Shown here piece by piece: positions 18,310 through 26,848 of a stretch of DNA of 64,000 nucleotides. A program made the translations under genes and the position numbers. The stretch covers positions 1 through 64,000 of the forward strand of contig NZ_JAGGOJ010000035.1 in the NCBI RefSeq assembly GCF_018614575.1, written 5' to 3'. The stretch comes from Streptomyces sp. ISL-10. GTDB taxonomy: Bacteria; Actinomycetota; Actinomycetes; Streptomycetales; Streptomycetaceae. Position 1 is the stretch's first letter. Each line of letters opens with the position of its first letter. Under the pieces are notes generated by a model. The model had not been told where the DNA came from and ran no database searches. It saw only the letters and a list, made by a program, of their open reading frames with translations.

Positions 18310-19011
18310 TCACGGTGCGCCCGCGCCGCCCCCGACGACCGCGCGCCCGCTCTCCTCGCTCTCCTCCTCCCCACTCGCCCGTGGCACGAGGGAGCCGAAG
18401 TCCCCTGTGTCGCCGAGGCGCAGCAGGAAAGGGCGGGTTCGGGTGTAGCGGATCGCGGTGACCGAGCACGGCTCCACATGGATCCGCTGGAAGAGGTCGA
18501 GATGCATCCCGAGGGCGTCGGCGACCAGGGACTTGATGATGTCCCCGTGCGAGCACATCGCATAGACGGCGCTCTCGCCGTGCTCCTGCTCGATGCGCGC
18601 GTTCCACTCGCGGACGGCGTCGACGGCGCGGGCCTGCATGGCGCGCATCGACTCGCCGCCGGGGAAGGCGGCTGCGGACGGGTGCTGCTGCACGACCTCC
18701 ATCAGCGGCTCGTCGGTGAGTTCGGCGAGTTTGCGGCCCGACCAGTCGCCGTAGTCGCACTCGCCGATGCGGGGGTCGGTCTCCAGTGTGAGCGAGGGCC
18801 GCGCGTCGAGCAGCGGCTGCAGCGTCTCGCGGCAGCGCTCCAGCGGGCTGGAGACGGCGACGGCGAGCGGTACCCCGGCGAGGCGGGCCGGCAGCCGCGC
18901 GGCCTGGGCGACGCCGCGTTCGTCGAGGTGGACGCCGGGCGTCCGGCCGGCGAGCACCCCGGCGGTGTTGGCGGTGGAACGTCCGTGGCGTACGAGGATG
19001 AGCGTGGCCAT
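18310..19011 (-). CDS. Histidine phosphatase family protein (MSMEG_4193-type phosphomutase-like)
   Basis: 233-residue member of the phosphoglycerate-mutase/histidine-phosphatase superfamily. The catalytic RHGRS motif begins at residue 8 (TLILVRHGRSTAN). The other core residues are present: Arg in SSPLERCRET, Glu/Asp around IGECDYGDWSGR, and the second His in YAMCSHGDIIKS. It lacks features of dedicated glycolytic mutases and is more likely a phosphatase of a small phosphoester. The start at 19011 gives the family's short N-terminus. It is divergent from corA, and the two starts are only about 64 bp apart. Confidence 0.88.
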   Translation of the reverse strand: MATLILVRHGRSTANTAGVLAGRTPGVHLDERGVAQAARLPARLAGVPLAVAVSSPLERCRETLQPLLDARPSLTLETDPRIGECDYGDWSGRKLAELTDEPLMEVVQQHPSAAAFPGGESMRAMQARAVDAVREWNARIEQEHGESAVYAMCSHGDIIKSLVADALGMHLDLFQRIHVEPCSVTAIRYTRTRPFLLRLGDTGDFGSLVPRASGEEESEESGRAVVGGGAGAP

Positions 19012-19075
19012 GTCGGCAAGCCTACGGCCGTCCCGCGCCATACCGGGGGTGTGCCCGGGGCGTGGGCAGGGAAGA

Positions 19076-20068
19076 ATGCGCGCCGTGATTGTGGACTGCG
19101 CCATTTACCGTGACGGACGCCGCACCGAGGGCCCGTCGGACTTCTCCGACGCCCTGGACGAGGCACGGGCCACCGGTGACGCCTTTTTGTGGATCGGTCT
19201 GCACGAGCCGACGGCGGACGAGTTCGACCATGTAACCGACGAGTTCTCGCTGCATCCGCTGGCCGTGGAGGACGCGCTCAAGGCACATCAGCGGCCGAAG
19301 CTGGAGGTGTACGACGACTCACTGTTCGTGGTGTTGAAGCCGGTGGTCTACGAGCCGGAGAGCGATGCCGTCAGCACCGGTGAACTGATGGTGTTCATAG
19401 GGGACTCGTTCGTGGTCACGGTCCGCCACGGTGAGGGCGCCCCGCTGCGCAGCGTACGCGAACGGCTGGAGGCGGAGCCCGCCGTCCTGCGGCAGGGACC
19501 GACCGCGGTGCTCTACGCGATCAGCGACGCGGTCGTCGACCACTACATCGACGTGGCCGCCGAGTTGCAGGTGGACCTGGAGGAGATGGAGGCGGAGGTC
19601 TTCGCGCCCGGTGGCAAGGACGCCAAGAACACGGCGGCGCGGATCTACACCTTCAAGCGGCAGGTGCTGGAGTTCCGCAGGGCGGCCGGTCCGCTGGCGG
19701 CACCGATGGCCCGGCTCGCGGGAGCCGGCGTGCCCTTCGTCCATGAGCAGGCGCAGCCGTTCTTCCGGGACGTCAGCGACCATCTCACCCGGGCGAACGA
19801 GCAGGTGGAGGGGTTGGACCGGCTGCTGTCGGACATCCTGTCCGCCCACCTCGCACAGATGGGAGTGCGGCAGAACGACGACATGCGCAAGATCTCCGCG
19901 TGGGCTGCGATGGCGGCGGTCCCGACGATGGTCGCGGGGATCTACGGAATGAACTTCGATCACATGCCGGAGCTCAACTGGGTGGGGGGGTACCCGGCGG
20001 TCGTGCTGCTGATGGCGGCCGCGGTCGTTGGGCTGTACCGGCTGTTCAAGCACCGGGGCTGGCTGTAG
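19076..20068 (+). CDS. corA: CorA-family magnesium/cobalt transporter
   Basis: 330-residue CorA. A large N-terminal cytoplasmic domain (about residues 1-260, acidic, with a long helix) is followed by two C-terminal transmembrane helices, MAAVPTMVAGI and AVVLLMAAAVVGLYRLF. The defining GMN signature lies between them in YGMNFDHMPEL. It forms a pentameric channel for Mg2+ (and Co2+/Ni2+) uptake. The ATG at 19076 is chosen because upstream sequence is promoter-like rather than coding; only a weak GGGAAG is seen. Divergent from the phosphatase gene. Confidence 0.94.
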   Translation: MRAVIVDCAIYRDGRRTEGPSDFSDALDEARATGDAFLWIGLHEPTADEFDHVTDEFSLHPLAVEDALKAHQRPKLEVYDDSLFVVLKPVVYEPESDAVSTGELMVFIGDSFVVTVRHGEGAPLRSVRERLEAEPAVLRQGPTAVLYAISDAVVDHYIDVAAELQVDLEEMEAEVFAPGGKDAKNTAARIYTFKRQVLEFRRAAGPLAAPMARLAGAGVPFVHEQAQPFFRDVSDHLTRANEQVEGLDRLLSDILSAHLAQMGVRQNDDMRKISAWAAMAAVPTMVAGIYGMNFDHMPELNWVGGYPAVVLLMAAAVVGLYRLFKHRGWL

Positions 20069-20149
20069 GAGCGGGCGCGGCGGCCACTCGGACGGCAGGG
20101 CAGGCGCCTCGCCTCAGCAATCACACGGCAAGTACGGGCTCGGCGGTCC

Positions 20150-20935
20150 TCAGATCGCGGGCGCGGGGGTGGGCGGGCCGTCGAGTACGCCGCGCCGCTC
20201 CGGCATCGTGAGCGAGACCATGCGGCGCCATCCGACGAGCCGCTCGTACGCGTACATCCCCTGGATGCCCGCGGCGAGCGCCGCGGACTTGGCCTTCGGC
20301 CACCCCAGAAGCCGGCCCATGTGGCCCATCACCGCCAGGCTGACGTCGCGGTAGACCTTGATCTCACTGAGTGAGCTCTCCCGCAGCACGCGCTGGATCA
20401 GGCGTCCGTGCCCGGCCGCGGCAAGGCGGAGCAACTCCTCGTGACAGTAGGCCAGATGGTTGCCCTCGTCGGCGGAGATCATCCTGATGGCCTTGCCGAC
20501 CTCGGGGTGGTCGGCGAAGTGCTTGACGAGCATGATCATCTGGTCGGCGGCCCGCTGCTCGGTGACCCTGCTGTGCGAGAGGTAGACGACGATGTCCTCT
20601 TCGGTGAGCGGCTCGTCGCGGCGCAGCTTGTCGTGGGCGAGACCGATGCCCGACTTCTCCAGGAGCATCGTGTAGTCCGTCTCGGGCGGCACCGGGACGG
20701 GATCCAGCTGCCGCTTCTTGAGCAGCGCGTTGAAGATGCGGCCGTGCTTGTCCTCGTCCGCGCCGTGCCGGGTGATCTTGGGCACCAGATGGCGCATGCT
20801 CGCGGGGACGAGGGCGGCGATGCGCGCGTTCTCCCAGCCGCCCTGGGTCTCGCCGCTGGCCGCGATGGAGCAGAACAGCCGGTAGGCGTCATCGCTGTCG
20901 ATGATTTCCTGAAAAATGCTTCGGGCCGAGAGCAT
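20150..20935 (-). CDS. Ferritin-like domain protein
   Basis: 261-residue all-helical protein. Carboxylate/His pairs fit a ferritin-like diiron site: HGADEDKHGR near residue 59, SRVTEQRAADQ near residue 124, and SADEGNHLAYCHE near residue 155, i.e. E-DxxH and E-DExxH spacings. No signal peptide or membrane segment is seen. Streptomyces orthologues are annotated only as ferritin-like; whether it stores iron or is an oxygenase is unknown. The C-terminal GPPTPAPAI tail is disordered. It stands between corA (convergent) and an LLM oxidoreductase gene on the same strand, with a 210-bp gap upstream. Confidence 0.8.
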   Translation of the reverse strand: MLSARSIFQEIIDSDDAYRLFCSIAASGETQGGWENARIAALVPASMRHLVPKITRHGADEDKHGRIFNALLKKRQLDPVPVPPETDYTMLLEKSGIGLAHDKLRRDEPLTEEDIVVYLSHSRVTEQRAADQMIMLVKHFADHPEVGKAIRMISADEGNHLAYCHEELLRLAAAGHGRLIQRVLRESSLSEIKVYRDVSLAVMGHMGRLLGWPKAKSAALAAGIQGMYAYERLVGWRRMVSLTMPERRGVLDGPPTPAPAI

Positions 20936-21145
20936 GCGTGTGCCACCTCCGTGAAGGCCTCCGCAAAGAACGAGTCAAAGGCGGGACGCCGGAAGTGGCA
21001 ACAGGTGGCGCACCCGACTCGTCCGAACGGACGGCACGGCACGCGGCCCCACGGGAGTAACCGCCGCGCGGGTCGCGCGTTGTACCGCGTGACGGCCGTG
21101 GCGGGGAAGACCCCCGAGCCCCCACCACGGCCGCAGACCTCCTCG

Positions 21146-22195
21146 TCAGGCGACGCCGGACAGCTCCAGGGCCTCGGTGCCTGCGCGCAGCGCGGCGATC
21201 CGCTCGTCGAGCGTGAAGCCGGCCGGGGACAGGGTGAGGGTGGTGACGCCGGCCGCGGCGTAGGCGGCCATCCGGTCGGCGATCCGCTCGACGGACCCGA
21301 GCAGCGTCGTCTGGTCGATCAACTGGTGCGGCACCGCCGCGGCCGCGCCCGACTTGTCGCCGGACAGGTACTTGTCCTGGATCTCGGCGGCCTCCTTCTC
21401 GTACCCCATGCGCTGGGCGAGCTGGTTGTAGAAGTTCTGCTTCCGGCTGCCCATGCCGCCGACGTACAGCGCGGTGTACGGGCGGAACATGTCGGCGAGT
21501 CCGGTGACGTCGTCGCCGATCGCGAGCGGCAGCGTCGGACAGACGTCGAAGCCGTCCATCGTCCTGCCGGCCCTCTCGCGGCCCGCGCGGAGGTGCTTGA
21601 CCGCGGTCTCCTCCAGATGGTCCGCGGAGGGGAAGATCAGCAGGGCGCCGTCGGCGATCTCGCCCGTCTGCTCCAGGTTCTTGGGGCCGATCGCCGCGAT
21701 GTACACCGGGATGTGCTCGCGCTGCGGGTGGACGGTGAGCTTGATCGGCTTGCCCGGCCCGTCGGGGAGCGGGAGCGTCCAGTGCTCGCCCTCGTACGTC
21801 AGACGCTCGCGGGCCATCGCCTTGCGGACGATCTCGACGTATTCGCGCGTGCGGGCGAGGGGCTTGTCGAACTTGACGCCGTACCAGCCCTCCGAGACCT
21901 GCGGGCCGGACACTCCGAGGCCGAGACGGAAACGGCCGCCGGACAGCGAGTCCAGGGTCGCGGCGGTCATCGCGGTCATGGCGGGCTGGCGGGCAGGAAT
22001 CTGGAGGATCGCGGAACCGACGTCGATGCGCTCGGTCTGGGCGGCGACCCAGCTGAGCACCGTGGGGGCGTCGGAGCCGTACGCCTCCGCGGCCCAGCAG
22101 ACGTCGTAGCCGAGCCTGTCGGCCTCCTGCGCGACGGCGAGGTTGTCGCCGTCCATCCCCGCACCCCAGTAGCCGAGGTTGATGCCGAGCCGCAT
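21146..22195 (-). CDS. LLM-class F420-dependent oxidoreductase
   Basis: 349-residue luciferase-like monooxygenase fold (TIM barrel). N-terminal MRLGINLGYWGAGMDGD, GVSGPQVSEGWYGVKF and IPVYIAAIGPKN are typical of F420-dependent members of the bacterial luciferase superfamily, abundant in actinomycetes. The substrate cannot be assigned. GAGGGAG precedes the ATG. A perfect 14-bp palindrome lies 12 bp upstream of the start codon, so a dimeric repressor probably controls the gene. Divergent from an aldo/keto reductase gene. Confidence 0.88.
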   Translation of the reverse strand: MRLGINLGYWGAGMDGDNLAVAQEADRLGYDVCWAAEAYGSDAPTVLSWVAAQTERIDVGSAILQIPARQPAMTAMTAATLDSLSGGRFRLGLGVSGPQVSEGWYGVKFDKPLARTREYVEIVRKAMARERLTYEGEHWTLPLPDGPGKPIKLTVHPQREHIPVYIAAIGPKNLEQTGEIADGALLIFPSADHLEETAVKHLRAGRERAGRTMDGFDVCPTLPLAIGDDVTGLADMFRPYTALYVGGMGSRKQNFYNQLAQRMGYEKEAAEIQDKYLSGDKSGAAAAVPHQLIDQTTLLGSVERIADRMAAYAAAGVTTLTLSPAGFTLDERIAALRAGTEALELSGVA

Positions 22196-22207
22196 AACCG
22201 CTCCCTC

Positions 22208-22221
22208 TTACTGATCAGTAA
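22208..22221. promoter_or_regulatory. 14-bp perfect palindrome (operator) ahead of the LLM oxidoreductase
   Basis: TTACTGATCAGTAA is fully symmetric and lies between the ribosome site of the LLM gene and the 101 bp separating it from the divergent aldo/keto reductase. It is AT-rich against the surroundings, typical of TetR-family operators. No TetR gene is adjacent, so the regulator must lie elsewhere. Confidence 0.6.
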
Positions 22222-22322
22222 CGCCTGTTCCCGGGACTTTAGCGCGGGGACCGGGGATCCGGCAGGGGACGTTGTCCACAGGCTCTCTCGGCGTGGGCGC
22301 GTGGCCACTAATCTCAGCGCCC

Positions 22323-23306
22323 ATGGAGCAGAGGCATCTCGGCCGCACCGGCCTGCGCGTGTCCCGCATCGGACTCGGCACCCTGACGTGGGGCAGGGAC
22401 ACCGACGAGCACGACGCCGCCGACCTGTTGAAGGTCTTCTGGGAGGCGGGCGGGACACTCGTCGACACGGCCGATGTGTACGGCGGAGGGGACGCGGAGT
22501 ATCTCCTGGGCCGGCTGGTCGAGCGGCTCGTGCCGCGCCGGGAGCTGGTCATAGCCACGAAGGCGGGCAGCGTGCCCGACCCGGACCGGCGCTTCGACGG
22601 ATCGCGCGGGCATCTGCTGGCCGCGCTCGACGCGTCGCTGGAGCGGCTGGGGACGGACTACGTGGACCTCTGGCAGGTCCACGCCTTCGACCCCGGAACG
22701 CCGCTGGACGAGACGCTCCAGGCGCTCGACATCGCGGTCGCGAGCGGCCGGGCGCGGTATGCGGGGGTGTCCAACTTCTGCGGCTGGCAGCTGGCCAAGG
22801 CCGCGACCTGGCAGATGTCGGTGCCCGGGGTGCGGACGCGGCTGGCGAGCACGCAGATGGAGTACTCGCTGCTGCAGCGCGGAGTGGAGCGGGAAGTGCT
22901 GCCGGCGGCGCTGGACCTCGGCGTGGGGCTGCTGCCGTCGTCCCCGCTGGGGCGGGGCGTGCTCACCGGCAAGTACCGCACGGCCACGCCCGCCGACTCC
23001 CGTGGCGCGTCGCAGCACATGGCGCCGTTCGTCGAGCCGTACCTCGACGAGGCGGCGAGCCACATCGTGGACGCGGTGGCGACGGCGGCCGACGGTCTGG
23101 CGGCGACGCCGCTGGAGGTGGCGCTGGCGTGGGTGCGGGACCGGCCGGGCGTGGTGGCCCCGATCGTGGGCGCGCGCACCGCGCAGCAGCTCACGGCGGC
23201 GTTGTCGGTGGAGGCGCTTAGTCTTCCTGACGAGATCTGCCAGGCGCTGGACGACGTGTCGGCGCCCGTGCACCGCTATCCCGACCAGGACTGGAGCACG
23301 CTGTGA
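22323..23306 (+). CDS. Aldo/keto reductase
   Basis: 327-residue NADPH-dependent oxidoreductase of the AKR superfamily (TIM barrel). Catalytic Asp and Tyr lie in VDTADVYGGG near residue 50, Lys in VIATKAG near residue 79, and His in WQVHAFD near residue 120. The C-terminal nucleotide-binding segment PIVGARTAQQL is intact. Closest in layout to the AKR11/12 (general stress/YhdN-like) groups; the substrate is unknown. The ATG at 22323 lacks a clear ribosome site, so the mRNA may be leaderless. Its stop overlaps the next gene by 4 bp (GTGA), indicating translational coupling with the RecD-like protein. Confidence 0.9.
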   Translation: MEQRHLGRTGLRVSRIGLGTLTWGRDTDEHDAADLLKVFWEAGGTLVDTADVYGGGDAEYLLGRLVERLVPRRELVIATKAGSVPDPDRRFDGSRGHLLAALDASLERLGTDYVDLWQVHAFDPGTPLDETLQALDIAVASGRARYAGVSNFCGWQLAKAATWQMSVPGVRTRLASTQMEYSLLQRGVEREVLPAALDLGVGLLPSSPLGRGVLTGKYRTATPADSRGASQHMAPFVEPYLDEAASHIVDAVATAADGLAATPLEVALAWVRDRPGVVAPIVGARTAQQLTAALSVEALSLPDEICQALDDVSAPVHRYPDQDWSTL

Positions 23307-25972
23307 CCGCGCCCACCCCCGGGACGCCCCCCGGCTCCCCACCCGCCGCCCCACCCGCCGACGCCGCGGGCCCGCACCCCTCGGCCCCGGCGGACGGCTC
23401 GGCGCACGCGCGTGAGGCCAAGGGCCCGGCGCACGGGGCGGCCGCGGCGAGCGGCGACGCCGCGCGGGCGCAGGCGCACGGCCCGGCGGACGGTTCGGCG
23501 CACGCGCGCGACGGCCAGGGCCCGGCAGGCGAGGCGCAGGGGCCGGAGGGCCCTCCGGCGGACGGCGGCCACAGAGCGGACGACGCAGCCCCCGACGCGG
23601 CGGACCAGGACCGCCCGGCGGGCGCGGCGCCCGGGACGAACGCGGGTGGCGCGGGCGCGCCGACACCTGGCTCGACAGCCGCCACTGGCGACGACGCCGG
23701 GGGGCCGGAGATCGCAGACCCCGTCCCGAAGGATGCCGACCACGGAGTGGACGACGCAGCCGCCGAAGGGGAGACGGACGGGGACGGCGACGACCACGGC
23801 CCGGCGGACGGTTCGGCGCACGGGCGCGACGGCCAGGGCCCGGCAGGCGAGGCGCAGGGGCCGGAGGACCCTCCGGCGGACGGCGGCCACGGCACCGCAG
23901 GCAATGCGGGCGACGACGCCGAAGGGGCACAGGCCCCTGGACCGGCGGACGGCGGCCACGGGGTGGACGGCGCAGCCGGCGACGACAGGGAGGGCACCGC
24001 CGGCGACGGGGCAGCGGCCGCAGACGGGCGGGACGGGGCCACCCCCGAAAGCAGTGAGGCGGAGGCCGAGATCGCCGCGCAGCGGGAGCTGCGGGAGCGG
24101 ATCGAGCAGCGGAAGTCCGAGCGGGGCGGGCCCATCGAGAGCGGGGCCAAGCTCAGCGGGAAGGCGGCGGACCTGCTCGCCGCCGTGCGGGCCGTGGAGA
24201 GCGGCGACGCCCCGGGGACGGCGTTCTTCGACGCGGCGCCGGCCGAGCCCCGGCGGCCCGCGCCGACGGCCGCGCCCACCGCCCCCGTACGGGCCCCGGC
24301 GCGCGCGCCGGAGGTCTCGCCCGAGATCGTGGCCGCCGTGCGGGCCGTGCTCGCCAGGGGCGGTGCGCCCGAGGCCCTCGCCGGTCAGGTCGGCGAGGTC
24401 CTCGGGGAGTCCGCCGCGGATCTGCTCGCGGACAACCCCTGGCAACTGCTGTCCGTGCCGGGCGTCCGGCCCGAGCAGGCGGACGGCTTCGCACGGGCCC
24501 TGCTCGGCGACGAGTGCGGACCCGCCGACGAGCGGCGTACGTCGGCGCTCGTGAGCTGGCTGCTGGAGCGCGCGGCGCTCCAGGGGCACACCGCCCAGAA
24601 CGCGTCCGCGGTGCGCGCCGCGCTGGCCGAGTGGAAGGTCCCGGATCCCGACGAGGCCGTCCAGCAGGCCGTCGCCGACGGAGCCGTACTGGTCTTCCAG
24701 GAGGGCCTGGCCGAGGAGGAGGCCACGGAGCCGGTCACCGTGCTTCTCGGGCTCGACCGGTACGCCATGGCCGAGGAGAGCCTGGCCGACGGGCTGGCCC
24801 GGCTCGTCAGGACCGGCCCCGCCGACGACTGGGAGGGCCCCGAACTGGTCCGGGCCACGGGTGCGCACGGGCTCGTCGTGCACACCGGCGGCGAGGCGGC
24901 CCGCGCCGAGCCGGTCGCTCTCGCGGCACGGGCCCGTGAGATCGGTCTGCGCGCGGTCGTGGCCACGCACTCCGAGAACGGCACTCGCAGGCTCGGCGCC
25001 GAAGCCGGTGCCGTCACGGTTGCGGCGCTGCTCTCGGGCGCGGCCGGGCCCGGCCGGGACGAGGACGGCGCTCTGGCACTCGATGTCCTGGTCGTCCTCG
25101 ACGCGCCGCAGCTCGACGTGGAGACCGCCGCGATGCTGGTCGAGTCGATGCCCGACGGCAGCCGCCTCGTGCTCAGCGGTGACCCCGCGGTGCTGGGGTC
25201 GGCCGGTGCGGGCCGGGTGTTCGGGGACGTCATGGCCGCCCGGGTGTGTCCGCAGATCGCCTCGCGGACGCCCGACCCTGGTCCGCTCGGCGAGCTGGTG
25301 TCCGGCATCGGCGTAGGCGAGCTGGCCCAGGTGCCGGCGCCGGACAAGGAGATCGTCATCGTGCCGGTGCGGGACGCCGGCGAGGCCGTCCACCGCACCG
25401 TGCAGCTCGTCGCCGACTCGGTGCCTCGGGCGATCGGCGTACCGGCCGAACGGACCCAGGTGATCACGGTCGGGCACGGCGGCTCGGCCGGCTCCCGCGC
25501 GCTCAACGCGGCGCTCAAGCAGCGGCTGAACCCCGGCCCCGGCCGGTTCGGCGGCTTCGACCCGGGCGACCGTGTCGCCTACGCTCCGGCACTCGGCCGG
25601 ACGCTGACCGGCACCGTGGTCTCGGCGGACGCGGACGGTCTGCAGCTGGACTGCGAGGGCACGCGGACCGTCGTGCCCAGGGAGCGGGTCGAGTCGGCGG
25701 TCCGCCACGGCTGGGCCCTCACGGCGCACCAGGCCGCCGGCATGCGCTGGCCGGCCGTGGTCGTGGTGCTGCCGGGGGACGCAGCGCAGGTGCTGAGCCG
25801 GCCGTGGGTCTACACCGCGTTCGGTCGCGCCGAGCGCCATCTGTCCGTGGTGCACGGCGTCGACCAGGCGCTCGCCCGTGCCGTGGGCGAGGTCCCGGGT
25901 ACGGAGCGCGCCACCCGGCTGCGTTCGCTGCTGGAGGGTCTGCTGGCGCCCACGCCGCGGCCCGCGCCCTAG
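23303..25972 (+). CDS. RecD2-like helix-hairpin-helix protein with decayed helicase motifs
   Basis: 889 residues. Residues 1-250 are low-complexity Ala/Gly/Asp/Pro with imperfect internal repeats. Residues about 336-480 hold helix-hairpin-helix segments (LLSVPGVRPEQADGF) like the N-terminus of RecD2 helicases. The ATPase core follows in the right order but is degenerate: where RecD2 has GGPGTGKT this protein has GGEAARAE (residues 529-536), the Walker B DEAS is DAPQ (600-603), and GDPDQL is GDPAVL. A UvrD_C_2-like segment (WALTAHQAAGMRWPAVVVVL, about residue 804) remains. It is probably a non-hydrolysing DNA-binding protein. The GTG start overlaps the reductase stop. Confidence 0.82.
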   Translation: MTAPTPGTPPGSPPAAPPADAAGPHPSAPADGSAHAREAKGPAHGAAAASGDAARAQAHGPADGSAHARDGQGPAGEAQGPEGPPADGGHRADDAAPDAADQDRPAGAAPGTNAGGAGAPTPGSTAATGDDAGGPEIADPVPKDADHGVDDAAAEGETDGDGDDHGPADGSAHGRDGQGPAGEAQGPEDPPADGGHGTAGNAGDDAEGAQAPGPADGGHGVDGAAGDDREGTAGDGAAAADGRDGATPESSEAEAEIAAQRELRERIEQRKSERGGPIESGAKLSGKAADLLAAVRAVESGDAPGTAFFDAAPAEPRRPAPTAAPTAPVRAPARAPEVSPEIVAAVRAVLARGGAPEALAGQVGEVLGESAADLLADNPWQLLSVPGVRPEQADGFARALLGDECGPADERRTSALVSWLLERAALQGHTAQNASAVRAALAEWKVPDPDEAVQQAVADGAVLVFQEGLAEEEATEPVTVLLGLDRYAMAEESLADGLARLVRTGPADDWEGPELVRATGAHGLVVHTGGEAARAEPVALAARAREIGLRAVVATHSENGTRRLGAEAGAVTVAALLSGAAGPGRDEDGALALDVLVVLDAPQLDVETAAMLVESMPDGSRLVLSGDPAVLGSAGAGRVFGDVMAARVCPQIASRTPDPGPLGELVSGIGVGELAQVPAPDKEIVIVPVRDAGEAVHRTVQLVADSVPRAIGVPAERTQVITVGHGGSAGSRALNAALKQRLNPGPGRFGGFDPGDRVAYAPALGRTLTGTVVSADADGLQLDCEGTRTVVPRERVESAVRHGWALTAHQAAGMRWPAVVVVLPGDAAQVLSRPWVYTAFGRAERHLSVVHGVDQALARAVGEVPGTERATRLRSLLEGLLAPTPRPAP
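23481..23890 (+). repeat. In-frame duplicated segment in the RecD-like gene
   Basis: A 92-bp unit at 23481-23572 recurs at 23799-23890 with 2 mismatches, exactly 318 bp (106 codons) apart. It encodes GPADGSAHARDGQGPAG and the following residues twice. A third, more degenerate relative begins near 23389. The spacing keeps the reading frame. Confidence 0.9.
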
Positions 25973-25980
25973 GACCGGCC

Positions 25981-26018
25981 GCGGCCCTGGACGACGCGAT
26001 GGCATCGTCCAGGGCCGC
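25981..26018. terminator. Terminator hairpin after the RecD-like gene
   Basis: Perfect 14-bp stem GCGGCCCTGGACGA / TCGTCCAGGGCCGC with a 10-nt loop, 8 bp after the stop codon, facing the convergent gene at 26142. Confidence 0.85.
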
Positions 26019-26141
26019 ATCGGCCTGCCGGGCCCGCATCGGGCCTGCCGGGCAGCGTCAGTGCGGGCGCAGCGGCGCCGGCGGGGCGGCGGCGCGAAGC
26101 CGCTCAGTGTCGGGCGACCGGCCTGCCGGGGCCGGTGGCCG

Positions 26142-26801
26142 TCACGACTCCTCGTCGAGGTCCTCCAGATCCTCCACGAGGTCCTCCTCGTCGAAGACCG
26201 AGCTGACGTCGAAGCGGCAGACGACCCGCTCGGGGTCGGCCTGGTCGAAGGGGGCGCTGAGCCACTCGCCCGGTTCTGGCAGTTCGTCCGCGGCGGACAC
26301 CCAGAGTGTGGAGTCCCCCTCCGCAAGGCCGAACTCCTTGTGCCGAGAGGCGATCTCGTCCGGTTCGAACTCTCCGAAGAGCACGCCGAGCGCCGCGTGC
26401 ACGCTCGCGCCGACGATCGGCGCGTTCTCGGGCCGGTCCGCCGCGTCGGGGTCGAGATCGGCGATGCGCTGCGCCTGGGCGAGCAACCGCTGTGACTCGA
26501 CCACGGCGTAGTCGCGCCGGATCAGCACGCTGACGGCGTTCGGCTGCTCAGGGCCCGCGTACGGCGGCAGTGAGTCGTCCGCCCCCGGGATCTCGAAGGG
26601 TGTCACCTCGTCGTAGCGGTCGTAGAGCCGCTCGTCGTACGCCTCCGCCGCCGCGGCGAGCGCGTTGAAGGCGTCATAGACGGCCGGGTCGTCCTCTCCC
26701 GTGCGGTTCTCGACCGCCTCGAGGTGGCGGTCCAGTGCGGCTTTGACCGCCTCTGCGGCGGCACGTACCTCGGCAGCGGTGGGCTGCGCAGCATCAGACA
26801 T
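26142..26801 (-). CDS. Conserved hypothetical protein, acidic
   Basis: 219-residue soluble, very acidic protein (C-terminus rich in Glu/Asp: EEDLVEDLEDLDEES). No catalytic motif recognised. The N-terminal half is predicted helical (AAEVRAAAEAVKAALDRHLEAV). The middle has the conserved-looking GASVHAALGVLFGEFEPDE and LAEGDSTLWVSAADEL. The start at 26801 gives MSDAAQ; no ribosome site is clear, but TAGCGT about 8-13 nt upstream could be a -10 for a leaderless transcript. Divergent from a 62-residue DUF5703 protein with a 47-bp gap. Orthologues occupy the same place in other streptomycetes, as I recall. Confidence 0.75.
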   Translation of the reverse strand: MSDAAQPTAAEVRAAAEAVKAALDRHLEAVENRTGEDDPAVYDAFNALAAAAEAYDERLYDRYDEVTPFEIPGADDSLPPYAGPEQPNAVSVLIRRDYAVVESQRLLAQAQRIADLDPDAADRPENAPIVGASVHAALGVLFGEFEPDEIASRHKEFGLAEGDSTLWVSAADELPEPGEWLSAPFDQADPERVVCRFDVSSVFDEEDLVEDLEDLDEES

Positions 26802-26848
26802 AGTGCAGACGCTATCCGTACCGGGCCGCTGCACGCACAATAGATGCG

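Noticed and set aside
23276..26326. Frame of about 1000 codons antisense to the RecD-like gene
   Set aside because: Composition is Arg/Gly/Ala-rich without motifs. The plus-strand frame has RecD2-like segments, an overlapping start with the reductase, and a terminator at its end.
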